A stretch of 64,000 bases of DNA from Onthophagus taurus. Taxonomy: Eukaryota > Arthropoda > Insecta > Coleoptera > Scarabaeidae. This document shows, piece after piece, positions 1 to 13,226 of this stretch. The notes below the pieces were generated by a model. The model saw only the letters and a list, made by a program, of their open reading frames with translations, searched no databases and was not told the DNA's origin. The DNA lies in NCBI RefSeq assembly GCF_036711975.1, contig NW_027248941.1:992001-1056000 (forward strand), in the 5' to 3' direction. Made by a program: the position numbers and the translations under genes. Position 1 is the stretch's first letter; each line of letters begins with the position of its first letter.

Positions 1-35
1 TTATTTTAATTTTGATTTAATTCTTTTTGTTTTAG

Positions 36-111
36 GAGAAGGAAATTAGATTATGTGGGAATGGATCAAAACTTACTCACATCCCATGGTTTTTTCTCTA
101 CATCTCTTTAA
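36..111 (+). CDS. possible terminal coding exon of an upstream gene
   Basis: A pyrimidine-rich tract ending in TTTTAG at 35 looks like a splice acceptor. It is followed by a 25-codon open frame (37-108) that includes the stretch YVGMDQNLLTSHGFFSTSL and stops with TAA at 109-111. If real, this is the last exon of a plus-strand gene that begins outside the window and converges on eggless. I do not recognise the product. One other frame is also open for a similar length, so the reading frame is not certain. Confidence 0.3.
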
Positions 112-329
112 TCCTATTAATTATAGATTATTAATTTGATATTAAAAAAAATTAGAAAAAAAATATATATATATATACTGTGATACGCATGAAAATTAAA
201 TTAAATTAAAAAAATAATACTTAATCATATCATTAAATTAATTAATTAATTAACTGCTAACATTGTTGTTTAAATCCTCCTCTTATTAATTATTATTTTG
301 AAATAAAAATAAAAACTCACTTTTTTTGT

Positions 330-3300
330 TTATAATAATCGTCCTTTACATTCGCTGGTGCCGCAAAAACAATACAAAACCTTTCCAGGGACGCTCCCAA
401 TGTCATAGTTATAATTCCAAGTTAATTCTTGACCCGCTCTGACGTACCCCATCGTGAAAAAGGCCACCCAAGGGAATCTCGGGTCGTGGGTGTCGACGAA
501 AACGTTTTGAACGAAAATATTTGGAGCGCAAGAATGCTAAAAAATATATATTAATAATAAATAAAGTTAATTTTAATTTATAATTACATTTAAAAATCGT
601 CCTATGTTTCCTGTACTTTTAGCATCCATGATATAAACGGTTTCTTCTTCGCCGTGAAGTTCTCTCACGGATTTATACTTTCTTGAATCTTTATCATCGA
701 CCTCTCCCATTGGGTTAAAACTGGAGGGTTCTCTTGGAGCTAAAACAATTTTATTTATTAATGTGTTAAAACATGCTTCTTTTAATATTAGAATAATGAG
801 AAATCTTAAAATTTGATAAAAAATCATAAAAAAGGTAATTTTGTAATGAAATACGATATTGCAGAAATATTTTTTGAATTATTTCGTGTTTTAGACATGA
901 TGAGGAATCTGCTGCAGCTCAAATTAGACTGATTAAAGATTCTGGTCAACCCAAAATTTGCTAAAAATTATGGAAAAATTAATTTTGTAATGAAATAGAA
1001 CATGCCAGAAGTATTTTTTGTATTATTTGGTGTTTTAGACATGATGAGGAATCTGTTCTAGCTCAAATTAAACTGATTAAAGATTCTGGTCAACCTAAAA
1101 TTTGCTAAAAATTATGGAAAAACTAATTTTGTAATGAAATAGAACATGCCAGAAGTATTTTTTGTATTATTTGTTGTTTTAGACATGATGAGGAAAATGT
1201 TGTAGCTCAAATAAAACTAATTAAAGATTCTTATCAACCCAAAATTTGCTAAAAAATCATAGAAAAGCAAATTTTGTAATGAAATAGGATGTTGCAGAAA
1301 TATTTTTTGAATTATTTCGTGTTTTAGACATGATGCGAAATTTGCTACAGCTCAAATTAGACTGATTAAAGGTTTTGGTCAACCCAAAATTTGCTAAAAA
1401 TTATGGAAAAATTAATTTTGTAATGAAATAGAACATGCCAGAAGTAATTTTTTGTATTATTTGGTGTTTTAGACATGATGAGGAATCTGTTCTAGCTCAA
1501 ATTATACTGATTAAAGATTCTGGTCAACCTAAAATTTGCTAAAAATTATGGAAAAACAAATTTTGTAATGAAATAGAACATGCCAGAAGTATTTTTTTGT
1601 ATTATTTGGTGTTTTAGACATGATGAGGAATCTGTTCTAGCTCAAATTATACTGATTAAAGATTCTGGTCAACCTAAAATTTGCTAAAAATTATGGAAAA
1701 ACAAATTTTGTAATGAAATAGAACATGCCAGAAGTATTTTTTTGTATTATTTGGTGTTTTAGACATGATGAGGAATCTGTTCTAGCTCAAATACAACTGA
1801 TTAAAGATTCTTATCAACCCAAAATTTGTTAAAAAATCATAAAAAAGCTAATTTTGTAATGAAATACGATATTACAGAAATATTTTTTGAATTGTTTGAT
1901 GTTTTAGACATGATTAGAAATCTGCTACAGCTCAAATTAAACTGATTAAAGATTCTGGTCAACCTAAAATTTGTTAAAAATCATGGAAAAGTAGTTTTGA
2001 GATGAAATAGAACATGCCAGAAGTATTTTTTTGTATTATTTGGTGTTTTAGACATGATGAGGAATCTGTTCTAGCTCAAATAAAACTGATTAAAGATTCT
2101 TATCAACCCAAATTTGCTAAAAAATCATAGAAAAGGTAATTTTGTAATGAAATAGGATATTGCAGAAGTATTTTTTGAATTATTTGGTGTTTTAGACATG
2201 ATGAGAAATCTGCTACAGTTCAAATTAGACTGATTAAAGATTCTGGTCAACCTAAAATTTGTTAAAAATCATGGAAACTAGTTTTGTGATGAAACAGAAC
2301 ATGCCAGAAGTATTTTTTTGTATTATTTGGTGTTTTAGACATGATGAGGAATCTGTTCTAGCTTAAATAAAACCGATTAAAGATTCTTATCAATCCAAAA
2401 TTTACTAAAAAATCATAGAAAAGTTAATTTTGTAATGAAATAAGGTATTGCAGAAATATTTTTTGAATTATTTCGTGTTTTAGACATGATGAGGAATCTG
2501 CTGCAGCTCAAATTAAACTGATTAAAGATTCTGGTCAACCCAAAATTTGCTAAAAAATCATACAAAAGGTAATTTTATAATGAAATAGGATATTGCAGAA
2601 ATATTTTTTGTATTATTTGGTGTTTTAAACATGATGAGAAATCTGTCGTAGCTCAAATTATACTGATTAAAGATTCTGGTCAACCCAAAATTTGCTAAAA
2701 ATTATGTAAAAACTAATTTTGTAATGAAATAGAACATGCCAGAAGTATTTTTTTGTATTATTTGGTGTTTTAGACATGATGAGGAATTTGTTCTAGCTCA
2801 AATAAAACTGATTAAAGATACTGGTCAACCCAAAATTTGCAAAAAAAATCAGGAAAATTAGTTTTGTAATGAAATAGAATATGGTAGAAGTATTTTTTGT
2901 ATTATTTGGAGTTTTAGACATGGTGAGAAATCTACTGCTGTTTAATTTAATAGAATTCAATACTAGCAGATGGCGCTGATATAAAAAATAACATTTTTGA
3001 GATTATCTCAATAACGATTGATTATATCAAAAAAAGTTTCAAATAATTTTTGATTAGAATTAAATTAGCAACAATTTTTATTTGAAAATTTTTTTAATAT
3101 TCTTGCTAGGTGGCGCTGTGTACTCGTATGAGAATTTAATTTCCCTCTGAATAGTACGGAAAGAACATTAAGGTATTCTAAGGGGTATTAACACTTATTA
3201 TTATTATTATTTATCCAATATATGACTTAAAATTGTTCTAAACGAAGTATTAATACTTCCAGCAGATGGCGTTGATATAAAAAATAACATTTTTGAGGTT

Positions 3301-6300
3301 ATCTCAATAACGACTGATTATATCAAAAAATGTTTCAAATAATTTTTGATTAGAATCAAATTAGCAACAATTTTTATTTGAAAATTTTTTTAATATTCTT
3401 GCTAGGTGGCGCTGTGTACTCGTATGAGAATTTAATTTCCCTCTGAATAGTACGGAAAGAACATCAAGGTATTCTATAACACTTATTATTATTGTTATTT
3501 ATCCAATATATGACTTAAAATCGTTCGGATTGTAATTTCAATACCACCACTAGATGTCGCTGACATAAAAAAAATCATATTTTTGAGGTTATCTCAATAA
3601 CGATTGATTATATCAAAAAAAGTTTCAAATAATTTTTGATTAGAATTAAATTAGCAACAATTTTTATTTGAAAATTTTTTTAATATTTTTGCTAGGTGGC
3701 GCTGTGTACTCGTATGAGAATTTAATTTCCCTCTGAATAGTACGGAAAGAACATCAAGGTATTCTATAACACTTATTATTATTGTTATTTATCCAATATA
3801 TGACTTAAAATCGTTCGGATCGTAATTTCAATACCACCACTAGATGTCGCTGACATAAAAAAATCATATTTTTGAGGTTATCTCAATAACGATTGATTAT
3901 ATCAAAAAACGTTTCAAATAATTTTTGATTAGAATCAAATTAGCAACAATTTTTATTTGAGAATTTTTTTAATATTTTTGCCAGGTGGCGCTGTGTACTC
4001 GTATGAGAATTTAATTTCCCTCTGAATAGTACGGAAAGAACATCAAGGTATTCTATAACACTTATTATTATTGTTATTTATCCAATATATGACTTAAAAT
4101 CGTTCGGATCGTAATTTCAATACCACCACTAGATGTCGCTGACATAAAAAAATCATATTTTTGAGGTTATCTCAATAACGAGTGATTATATCAAAAAAAG
4201 TTTCAAATAATTTTTGATTAGAATCAAATTAGCAACAATTTTTATTTGAGAATTTTTTTAATATTTTTGCTAGGTGGCGCTGTGTACTTATATGAGGATT
4301 TAATTTCCCTCTGAACAGTATGGTACTAATACTACTTTCTACTTACGATAATCCTCATCATCGCTGATCATCACCGTATCATCATCATCAAGAATCCCAA
4401 TTTTAATAACATCCTTTTCCGCTTTCTTCTCCTGTAATAAATTAGCTTCAATATTTCGTTTCCTCAACCTCGATCGGATCCCCGTTTCGTGATCATCGAT
4501 ACTAAAACCATGTCTTCTCCTCGGAACGGTGCGAGATGGGACAAAATCGCGATCTTCTCGATTCGTAACAATTTCCTCAAAATCATCAACAACCTCTTCG
4601 TTATCGGAAGGTTCCTCGACAACCCTCTCCTTTTTAATTTCATCCCGATATGGATCCTCCTCGTAATCTTCTTTCGTTCTTTCAGCGGTTTCGATAAAAT
4701 CTAATTCGGCCAAGTATTCATCCCCGTAAGATTTCCCATCTAAATTCGCCATTTCTTCGGTTAAAAGTGATCCCGCATAAATACACACGAATGAACCTTC
4801 CGGGATATCACTCAAAGATCGGATTCCCCACCCCCTTGAGTCAGTTTTAAAAACTTGTAACTTATGTTGCATTGGGTTTTGAACGACCCGATTCAAACAG
4901 GTGTGTCTACAATGACAACGACTATTACATTCGTAAATTCCGGAGAAAATCGGTTCGAGAAGTCTCCGGTATTGGTACCCGACGGATTTTGGATCGGTTC
5001 CTTTTTCCATGTATTTCAAACATTGTAAGGTTAATTGCCAACACGCACATTTCGAGCGATCCAAACAATCATCGGTGCAATCGCAACACACCAAAAAATT
5101 CGGGTCCAAATTTAAATCGACACCCACCATCGGTTGACGTTTCGTGGTGTAATTGCAAAAGTCTAAAAGTGATTTATCAACGTAGTTACAAACGGTTATG
5201 GGACACTGCTCGAGTCCGTTCGATAAATCTTTATTTTGAATACTTTTGCTTTCCACCATGAATTCGGCCAAACAACGGACGTAGATGTGGAAGTCGAATA
5301 AATCTATGGTGAGTTCGGAGCGGGTTAATTGGAGGTATCGGTGAACTTCCGCTATATTTCGGAGGGTACGACCGCAAGGCGCGCGGTATATGACGAAATT
5401 AAGTTTGTGTTTAACTTTGTAAAGGAGGCGATAAAATCCGCAAAGGAGAGGTTTTGCGAGCGGGCTGTATCCTTTCATACGAGTTAACGGACAATACATG
5501 TAAGTTCGACAATCTGGGCTGCAATTATGTGGGATAAAAGTGTTGGTTTTTGGTTTTTGACGACGTGGGGTGTAATACTAAAAAAGAAAATAATGTATTC
5601 TAAGTTCCTAACTCAATTAAAAAAAAAAACCAACCACTATCTTCGTCGTTGGAGTTTCTTGTTCTGGAACAACAACACTCGAAGAATTACTTGAAATCGA
5701 TTTGGCAGTACTTTTTCTAGCGACAGATCGTTGTTCGTGATGACTCTGATTATCCGAACTGCAAATCGTGCCATCTTCTCGTATAAATTCAACGTGGGGA
5801 CCCGTGGCCTATCGAAATAAACGCATTTTTATGACAACCTCAAAAATTATTAATCAAAAACGTTACGTTTGGTTTCCTTGAAAATCTGTGTTTGTGTTGC
5901 CGATTTGCGGCGGCTTGTTCTAAATCAAACATTGGCCCAAACCGCGTCGAACCCCTATAAATCCATTCGATACGGTTAATATCGTCAAAATAAACTTGAA
6001 CTAACGAACAATCAACGTTTAAAACCGTTGCAACTCTCCATCTTCCTATATAAACAAAAATTAATTAATTAATTAATGGGGAGGGTTAAATAAATGGACG
6101 TTTTTTATTAAATTTAAGCTATGTACATCATAATATTTTTGATTTTAAAGTTTATTATTATACAGGGTGATTCAAAAAAAAAGCTGAGGACTTCTAGAGT
6201 AGATAATACATGAAAAATTGAGATGAATAGTCTTAATATACATGGGGTCAAAATTTCTTTAAAATTATTATCTGCTATAAAAAACACTTTTTTAAAAATA

Positions 6301-9300
6301 TTTTCAACTCCACTGCTAATTTTGTAGCAACCCCCTGTAGAATGTTTATTTTTAACCGATTTTTTTTAACACTTCTTATTTTTATATTTTTCAAAAATTT
6401 TCTATATTGATGCATCTGGGAGCAAAAATGTTACAAGGCATTGTGTTAAGGGTACAATTTGCTACAATTTTTGTTGTAAAAATTTTTCTGTATCATGCTC
6501 CGAATACTGATTTTTTTTTAACAGTTCTTATTTTTATATTTTTCAAAAATTCTCTGTATTGATGTATCTGGGAGCAAAACATTGTGTTAAGGGTACAATT
6601 TGCTACAACTTTCGTTCAATGTTTTTCAATAAAATCAATCATATCAACATAAACTTTAACAATAAATGTATTGGAATTATTTATTGTCCATTATCTTGGG
6701 TGGAAGTGAATAAAACAGGACTCATGCAGATTGACTTTGACAGTTGTTGCTTTGTTCAAATCGCACTTGCGTTGGTACTCTTGAAGCCAAGTTATGGGAA
6801 GATGAACGTCCTTCTCCTGATACCTCGAAATGCAAATCCACCCCTTACCCAAGTCCACTTCTTTGATCTAATGGAAATCCTGTAGTTATCTATAACTAGT
6901 TGCCCATAAATTTATTGTATTGAGCAACCTTTTTTTCTGTTTTGATATGTAGAATCAAAAGGCTATCAGAACTATTCTATTATCATGTCAGATTTCTTCT
7001 CTTCGCGAGACTTCGCCTACTGTGGACTAATTCTCCTGGAATAAGACATGTTAAGGTGTTTATTAACATCGCCACTGTCAAACCCGGGAATATTTTAGGA
7101 CTTGTAAGTAGCAGCATAAAAGTTCTAATGCATGTCTTTACTGGGCACTGCCAATTAATGTAATGTAATGTGCATACTTTGTTATTTAGAGTAATAATTA
7201 CTGGTGAGTGATCTGAGTTCAGCCCTAACTCTTCTTCTATGTTTACGAAGTTAAGCGATATATTTTTCGTAATAAAAAATATTTGTTGGACAGTAACTTG
7301 ACTTCCTATTGCATGGTTCAGTTCTCTTCCTTTTGTATCTGTCAAGCGAGAACACCAAGATATATATTTTGCATTAAAGTCTCCTCTAAGTATAAATTTG
7401 TTGTCAAGAATTTCCTGATAATCTTCTCTTTTGAGATTAGATTATGTCTCGGTGGTATGTACGTTGCTCCTACAGATATTAAGCCATTAATACTTTTACC
7501 ACTGCAATTTAGTGTTGTTCAGTACTAATTGTATTGTTGAAATAGTGGTCAACATTCCTCCTCGAGCCGCATTACTCGGGTAAATTGTGTGATAAATGTT
7601 GTAATGGTTGATGTTTATATACGATTCTCGTGTAAAGGTGGTTTGGTGAGTATTGGTAGTGTGTTTTGATGCTGTCAAATACCATTGGAATTCCAGAGTA
7701 GTATACAGTATAGTTATAATAGTACCTCTCCTTGTGTATCTTGGTTCCAGTCCTACCTTTCCTATCGGTTTTTACGTGTCCGCGTGGAATGTGTACTCTC
7801 TTCTCCTGTTGACATCAAGTATGGAGTTCCTCAGGGCAGTGTGTTGGGTCCTTTCTCAATTGTAATAAATAGTATTAGTGATGGTATCTCGTGTAACTAT
7901 CATTTGTATGTAGATAACCTTCAACTTTATATTTCGTCAACTGTTAACAACCTCCCGGATGCTTTGTTGCATCTTAATAACGATCTCTCTAGCCTACTTG
8001 ACTTCATGGACTTAACCTGAATCCAGGTAAAACGCAAGCCATTGCATTTGGCACTCGCCCCTTGCTGGCTTATTTTAATTTATTATCTACCCTTCAAGGG
8101 ATCTGAGGCTTGGCGACACCGTTATTCCGTTTTCTAATACGGTCAAAAATCTTGGTGTGGTAATGGATTCGGCGATGTCTTGACGGCCACTAGTTCAGGG
8201 AGTCTGTAGGATAGTTTACTTTGAAAAAACTTCGGCACATTACTCCATATCGTAACAACCTGCAGATGATGACTTGTCGGAGTCGTAGATCATTTCATAT
8301 GCTTATTATGTTGTACAAAATTGTCCATACTCCTGCTTATTTGTCAGATTCCTTCCAATTTCTAGCATCACATGACTTGCCCACTCAATCAATATCCGAA
8401 TCTACGCTAATGTTTCCAGTCCATAGTACTGAAATCTACCATAGATCTGTTACAGTGCAGTCGATTGCGTTGTGGAACGATTTGCCTGCCATTGTTCGCA
8501 ATGCAGCTAGCTTAATAAGTTTTAAAAATGCCTTTAGGCGACATCTGCTATCTCTTCAACTATCTTCTTCTTGACCTTTACGTGTTTGTTTTCTTCTCTA
8601 GTCCGCCTTTCATCTATCTTTTGCTGCACTTTTTTGTAGTAACTTGTAGTAACTGACTGTCGATCCGTAACATAATTCAAGTATGCTCATTCACTCACTT
8701 TTATTAGCACATCATTTAGTATTACTTTTTTAGTCTCCGATTTTTCTGGTTTTTTATGACCCTCAGAAACAGTTGCAGCAGTGATTTATGATTCATGATA
8801 GGCTCTCCTAGCGAACTAAGTCCAGAGACGCTCTTCTTTTTTTATTTTATTTCAATTTGAATTATTTAACATTTCTAACTGGCAATTGTCGTTAATTCAA
8901 GATTCTTCGGCAGTATCATAATAACAGTAGTCACTTTCCGCGCATTCTAAGCTGTCGTCATTACAAGAATCATCAACACTAATAATAAAACGCTGTACAC
9001 GTGGCGACATCTTCCACGTGTTTTATACTCTTCCACATCCAGATCGGTCTTTATGACAGTCATAAATAAAAGCCGGGGTGATTTTTGCCCCCTCGAGTAC
9101 CTGAAAAGACTTATGACAGTCATACAAGGACAGGGTAGAACTTACATTTTTTAGAAAAAACTTAGAAAAAGATATTACTTTTAGGAATGTCTAAATAATA
9201 GAATAACAAAATTTTAAAGAAACTAATTATTCTCCGCTCTCTTTTGTAAGTAGACAATGCATGCCTCCTCAAAACATTTCTTAGAAAAAATATGTACTTA

Positions 9301-12300
9301 ATATTAGAAACACAACAAATAAGAGAATAATGAGTATTTATATAGGACCCTATTATTTTTCTACAATTTGCCAGTAAAGTGTGGTCCTTAATGCCGCCCT
9401 GAGTGAGGAATCCCAGCATTTTACAATGGGGAACTACCTGTTACAACCCCGTCTTTGTTAGTTTTACAACTACAGTAGGAAAGTGACAGAGTCATAAAAA
9501 CCGATCGCCGTGTGGAAGACTATACGCACTGCGACCACAAATCGGATGAAATTTTATTATATTCCTCACGAATTATATTAATATTGTTTTTAAATATTAT
9601 GTTTTTGTAATTTCCGTTAATGCGGACCTGAACAACTCACGCCGGAGTTTGGGGTTCGTCAACTACCTGTTTATAACCCCGTCTTTGTTTCGTAATATGA
9701 CTGCAATTAAGTCATAAAAACCACCAGAAAAATCGGAGACTATACCAGTATAGCGTCGTGCCCCTCCCTTGGTCTATATCTTGGAAGATATCTTTAATCT
9801 TGAAGATATATTCATATTTATGTAAATATTTGTTTTTGAGGCAATAGTTATTATTATTATTAGAATGTAGATCCATGTTGCAAGTGGTTTATATAAAGAA
9901 TATAACAAAATTTCGTTATATTGTAACTTTAGCCCTCCAAAGGTTTAGGGCAAATGTAGGTCCTTAATGAACCTTAGTATTGTCCTGAGGTCTTGAACCT
10001 TTATGTCGGTAGGTAACAGGGGAGTTTTACCGAAGACGTTGTGCCTTAGACGGCCTCTGGCGACGCAATTGCACAGTATATGTTCAGCAGTTTCTGACTC
10101 GTCGTTGCATATGTGGAAGAGGTGGTATTTTAGGGGCACATGGCCGGTTAGGTAGCCTGAGAGCGTTCTTAGATCCCCTTTGCTGAGGAATAAAACCTCT
10201 TTGGTTTTGTTTTGCGACGGAGTTATCATACTCTTCGCTTGTCTGTGACCTGGAAGTTCTTTCCAGCGTAAGGCTATCTGTGAAGCCTCCCAGTTGTTGA
10301 TTATTTGTTTTAGGTGGCTTTTTTGTAGTCCACATCCAGGTTGGGGTCCAATGAAGGGCGTGTTTGCTGCCTCTTTGGCCAGCTTGTCGGCCTTCTCATT
10401 GCCTTCAATGTTGCTGTGACCTGGAACCCACCATAGGGTAACATCATTGCCCCTAGCGAGTTCTCTCAGGTTGTTGGTGCACTCTCTAGCCACACGTGTA
10501 GGCCTGAATTGCCTTTAAGGCGGCCCGACTGTCTGTGAAAATGTTTATGGATGCACCTTTTTGTCCCTTCTGTAGGTTCAAAGCGGTGCAGAAGTTTATA
10601 GCAAGAACTTCTGCTTGAGGGGCAATAGTTATACAGTAGTATTCCACATTATCAGTGTAATTACACTATAAAGAGAAGTAATCCACACTTTTTCCAATAA
10701 CCATCACTACTAATGGTTAAAACAGATCTTATTTAATATGCTGCACTATGCCTTCATATAATTTTTTGCTTCCAAGATTATTATGCCACAAAAAATGTTT
10801 ATTTCTTCTCAAGCAACTCCCAGTAGTCTCAAAGCGAAGTGTAGTCTCATCTTGAATCTATGAATATAGTGCGGGTATTAAATCCAAGTCCTCTTTGTCC
10901 GAATGATAATTTTTCCTTACATCTTCTACAAACAACTACGTCAGAAATAGCAGAAAACAGTCCGGTAAGTTTAAATTTTTTTGCTGAGGCACTTACTCCT
11001 GCATACACTAATATATTAATTACCACTGTATCGCGGCTTGAACTATAATTAAGTTAACTTTTCAAATATAAAGCAGAAAAACGATACAAAACGACTTCAC
11101 GGTACACAACGAGTTATTGAGCAACTTTTCGACATCAAACAACTTTTATTACCTTAAAATCATAAATATTATGATGTATTGACCCTCCCGCCTTAAAAAT
11201 TAAATTTAATTACCATTATATTCCGTCCTCACAGTTTGATCTTTAAGACACTTAACCAAAGCTCGATTTTTATAATTCTCAAGATACTTCCTAACAAAAG
11301 CCCTCGCATTAACATTAATATCCTCGGTAACATCGCTACTAGCTTCATGAATAAGATGAACGTGATTATGACTAACGTACTGCGCATAACCGTCATCGAA
11401 AAAAATTAAATATCGATACTTATTGCTTAATTGAAGCGGTTCGGCGATAATCCCGGGATAAAACGAGCATTTTTTATTCTTTTTCATCTCCCCCATATTC
11501 GTCGATTCCCTAAAAACGGCTATTACGCGAGTTCCAAGTCCAATTTGGACGTTACATGGGGTCGAATAAGCCAATTCTTTCCCTGTAACCATGCGTTTAA
11601 TCGTTTTTTGTCGACTCACTATGGTTATTTCGTACTTATTAGGGGCGAAAATTCCTGTTAAGGTCCCCTTAACCCAAGTTCCAATGATTTCAAAACGATT
11701 TGTGTAATAAGTTTCGCCTGTTTTTATGGTTTGTTTTATAATGGGGCCTTTTGGGGGTAAATCAGATGGGATTAAAACGACTTCTCCGGTTAATTGGGTG
11801 ATTGAAGCGACGTTCGGTGAAGTTACCGATGATAATGTGGTTTCGGGGAGTTTATTTAGTGGTTTTTGAACGAAATTTTGAGGTTTTGGTGATATATTAG
11901 GAAGTTTTGAGATGATCGTTTGTGTGTTATTGGTTTGATTGATCAATTCGGTGTTTCTTAACACATCGTTTATGTCATCGTTGATTTCAATGGGGGATAA
12001 TTCGTGAATATCCGGTCTCATTAAATTGGATAACTCAAAAATCATACCGTCTGTGTCGGTTCGTATCTCGGAATAAACGTTTTTAACCTCATTAAATTTT
12101 TCTTGAACTCGTGTGCAATCTTTGCTTAATTGTTTTAAACACTTTTCGTATTGTTCGTTGAAATTGTAAGTGGTTATTACTTTATTTAAAGTTTCGTCGA
12201 AATTCTCTTCTAAAAAACTCATCGTTTTTGGATCGATTACTTCTTCTCCTCCGGAATCGCTGTCCGAATCGAGAATTTCAAACACATCGTTTTTATAAGG

Positions 12301-12680
12301 AGTTTCAATGCTGCAAATAGCCACCCCAGAGAATACGGCTTGCGCTAATGTATCGTAATGTTGTACGGCTTCGTTGTAACATTCTACACAAATTTGTTGT
12401 TTTTTGCTTAATTTTGTTTTGACTCGGTAATAAGAGAGGCAAAAACTTGGGGGTTTTATCATGTTTTCGCCACTTCTACAGGCGTAATTTAAGCATTTAT
12501 TCGCCGTTTTTATTGTGGTTAAATCGCAAACTGAAAAAGGAAATTATATTTGTGACAAAAAGTTAGGTTATGTTTACCTTCATCGTCGTCTAACACGATA
12601 ACGTCCTCCGTAGGGGTTCCTTCAACATTCGCGGAGGCTCCAACATCGCTTGGGGCATCAATCTCCATATTTTCATTCAT
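330..12680 (-). CDS. egg: eggless / SETDB1 histone H3-K9 methyltransferase, 7 coding exons
   Basis: This is the nuclear enzyme that places methyl groups on H3K9 and silences repeats and piRNA clusters. Exons, in coding order: 12578-12680 (ATG at 12680), 11214-12530, 5867-6045, about 5638-5808, 4347-5577, 588-739 and 330-536 (stop 330-332). The phases close to about 1,120 aa. The N-terminal half carries the coiled and Tudor region in exons 2-3 (for example [12 protein letters not shown], then [11 protein letters not shown]). Exon 5 holds the MBD, followed by the Cys-rich pre-SET ([19 protein letters not shown], then [11 protein letters not shown]), then SET ([14 protein letters not shown]) with an acidic SET insertion. 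The SET core resumes with YIMDAK, and an intron splits the NHSC motif exactly (RFLN, then HSCAPN). NYNYD and the post-SET Cys triad ([13 protein letters not shown]) end the protein. All key SET residues are present. The introns at 740-4346 and 6046-11213 are filled with repeats. The exon 4 donor could be 3 nt further downstream on the minus strand. Confidence 0.95.
830..2945. repeat. tandem satellite, about 144-bp monomer, 15 copies, in an eggless intron
   Basis: The marker GACATGATG (or close variants) recurs at 894, 1038, 1182, 1327, 1472, 1617, 1762, 1907, 2051, 2195, 2338, 2483, 2628, 2773 and 2917, a period of 143-145 bp. Two monomer types interleave: one reads GAATTATTTCGTG and the other GTATTATTTGGTG before the marker. 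The array lies between the last two large coding exons of eggless and has no coding capacity. Confidence 0.95.
2945..4330. repeat. second tandem satellite, about 290-bp monomer, 5 copies, next to an eggless exon
   Basis: The marker TCAATAACGA recurs at about 3009, 3307, 3596, 3886 and 4175 (period 289-298 bp). Each unit carries two TAGRTGGCGCT-like sites: GCAGATGGCGCTG or CTAGATGTCGCTG near one end and GCTAGGTGGCGCTG near the other. The array ends about 15 bp before the exon 5 splice donor at 4345-4346, so it fills the intron up to the exon edge. It follows the 144-bp satellite directly and is unrelated to it by eye. Confidence 0.93.
6160..6620. repeat. degenerate repeat with an imperfect direct duplication
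   Basis: An ACAGGGTG motif near 6173, common at the tips of insect DNA elements, opens the stretch. A segment starting at about 6360 (TTCTTATTTTTATATTTTTC through GGGTACAATTTGCTACAA) is repeated from about 6520. No open reading frame is recognisable. It is part of the repeat-filled eggless intron 6046-11213. Confidence 0.5.
6983..7520 (-). mobile_element. non-LTR retrotransposon endonuclease fragment (dead)
   Basis: The minus strand reads an apurinic-type endonuclease C-terminal half: [19 protein letters not shown] (the GDFNAKH-type motif), then [13 protein letters not shown] (the SDHxPV motif). No start, no upstream catalytic half and no linked reverse transcriptase follow in this orientation, so this is a truncated LINE remnant inside an eggless intron. 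The family resembles jockey/CR1-like insect LINEs, but I cannot assign it firmly. Confidence 0.75.
7640..8575 (+). mobile_element. LINE reverse-transcriptase fragment with frameshifts
   Basis: The open frame at 7685-8020 contains [10 protein letters not shown], the fingers/palm motif of non-LTR reverse transcriptases, and YVDNLQLY where a catalytic YADD box would be. Beyond a frameshift, 8030-8190 reads [16 protein letters not shown] and [13 protein letters not shown] in other frames. From 8221 to 8571 it reads the usual C-terminal tail ([17 protein letters not shown], then [11 protein letters not shown]). The altered YADD box and the frameshifts show that it is inactive. It lies in the opposite orientation to the endonuclease fragment beside it. 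Confidence 0.85.
8576..9944. repeat. non-coding repeat remnants in the eggless intron
   Basis: I see no gene here. The segment with ACAACCCCGTCTTTGTTAG near 9445 is partly repeated near 9670 (TATAACCCCGTCTTTGTTTC), and each copy is followed by a GTCATAAAAACC stretch, so this is an old direct duplication or element ends. TTATGACAGTCATA-type short palindromes occur at about 9050 and 9110. Confidence 0.4.
9945..10640 (-). mobile_element. retrotransposon RNase H domain fragment
   Basis: The minus strand reads an RNase H module: [15 protein letters not shown] at about 10505-10555, then after a frameshift [20 protein letters not shown] (10370-10440 region). A Cys/His tail follows ([17 protein letters not shown]). 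The WVPGHxxIxGNExAD motif followed by a Cys/His tail is typical of RNase-H-bearing insect LINEs of the I/R1/LOA groups. No matching reverse transcriptase is adjacent, so it is a 5′-truncated, dead copy. Confidence 0.85.
10641..11213. other. rest of the eggless intron, no gene seen
   Basis: AT-rich sequence between the RNase H fragment and the exon 2 splice donor at 11212-11213. A 62-codon plus-strand frame (10860-11048) has no recognisable family and is probably chance. Confidence 0.4.
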
Positions 12681-13039
12681 TTTTAGTTTAAAACACGATT
12701 ATTATTAATTATTTAGTAAAAAAATTATTTAAGTAAAAACAAAATTAACACGCAATTGTGGATTGCGTCCTTTAGAGGGCGCTTTAACCCAAAATTTTTT
12801 TAAATTTAAAATATAAATAAACGTATTTTTCAATATACAAAAAAATGATTTAAATAATAATTTGACACTTAATTAAGTTCATTAATCACTAAATTTTGAA
12901 TTAATGATATTTAATTACTTTTAAATTAAATTTCTTTAAGCGCCATCTATGTAAGAATAACTTAATTTTGACACATAACCTCAACAAAAAGTTTTTTCAT
13001 CAAAAAACCTTTTATTTTATAATTAAAACATTAATTTTA

Positions 13040-13226
13040 ATTTTAAGAATTCCCAATACGTTTTCTAAATCGTCTCGATAATTCTCGTTGCAAAGTTGCA
13101 CGTTTGTAATTTCTTCCATAACTTCGTGGTTATAAGTGGAATTAAACATCTATGCTAAAACCCCAGCTCTCGATGGCATACTCTGCCTGATTTAGCGTTC
13201 CTTTTCGAGTAATTCATCCAATTTAA
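13040..13226 (-). pseudogene. Cfp1 3′-end fragment, copy 1
   Basis: Matches the last about 190 bp of the Cfp1 coding exon (compare 14145-14343) with scattered substitutions and indels. It lacks the PHD and CXXC parts and any upstream splice site. The position equivalent to the Cfp1 stop is altered. It lies between eggless and the second fragment as part of a tandem array. Confidence 0.85.

Noticed and set aside
10860..11048. 62-aa ORF in the eggless intron with a donor-like CCGGTAAGT
   Set aside because: No matching acceptor or family; most likely old mobile DNA.
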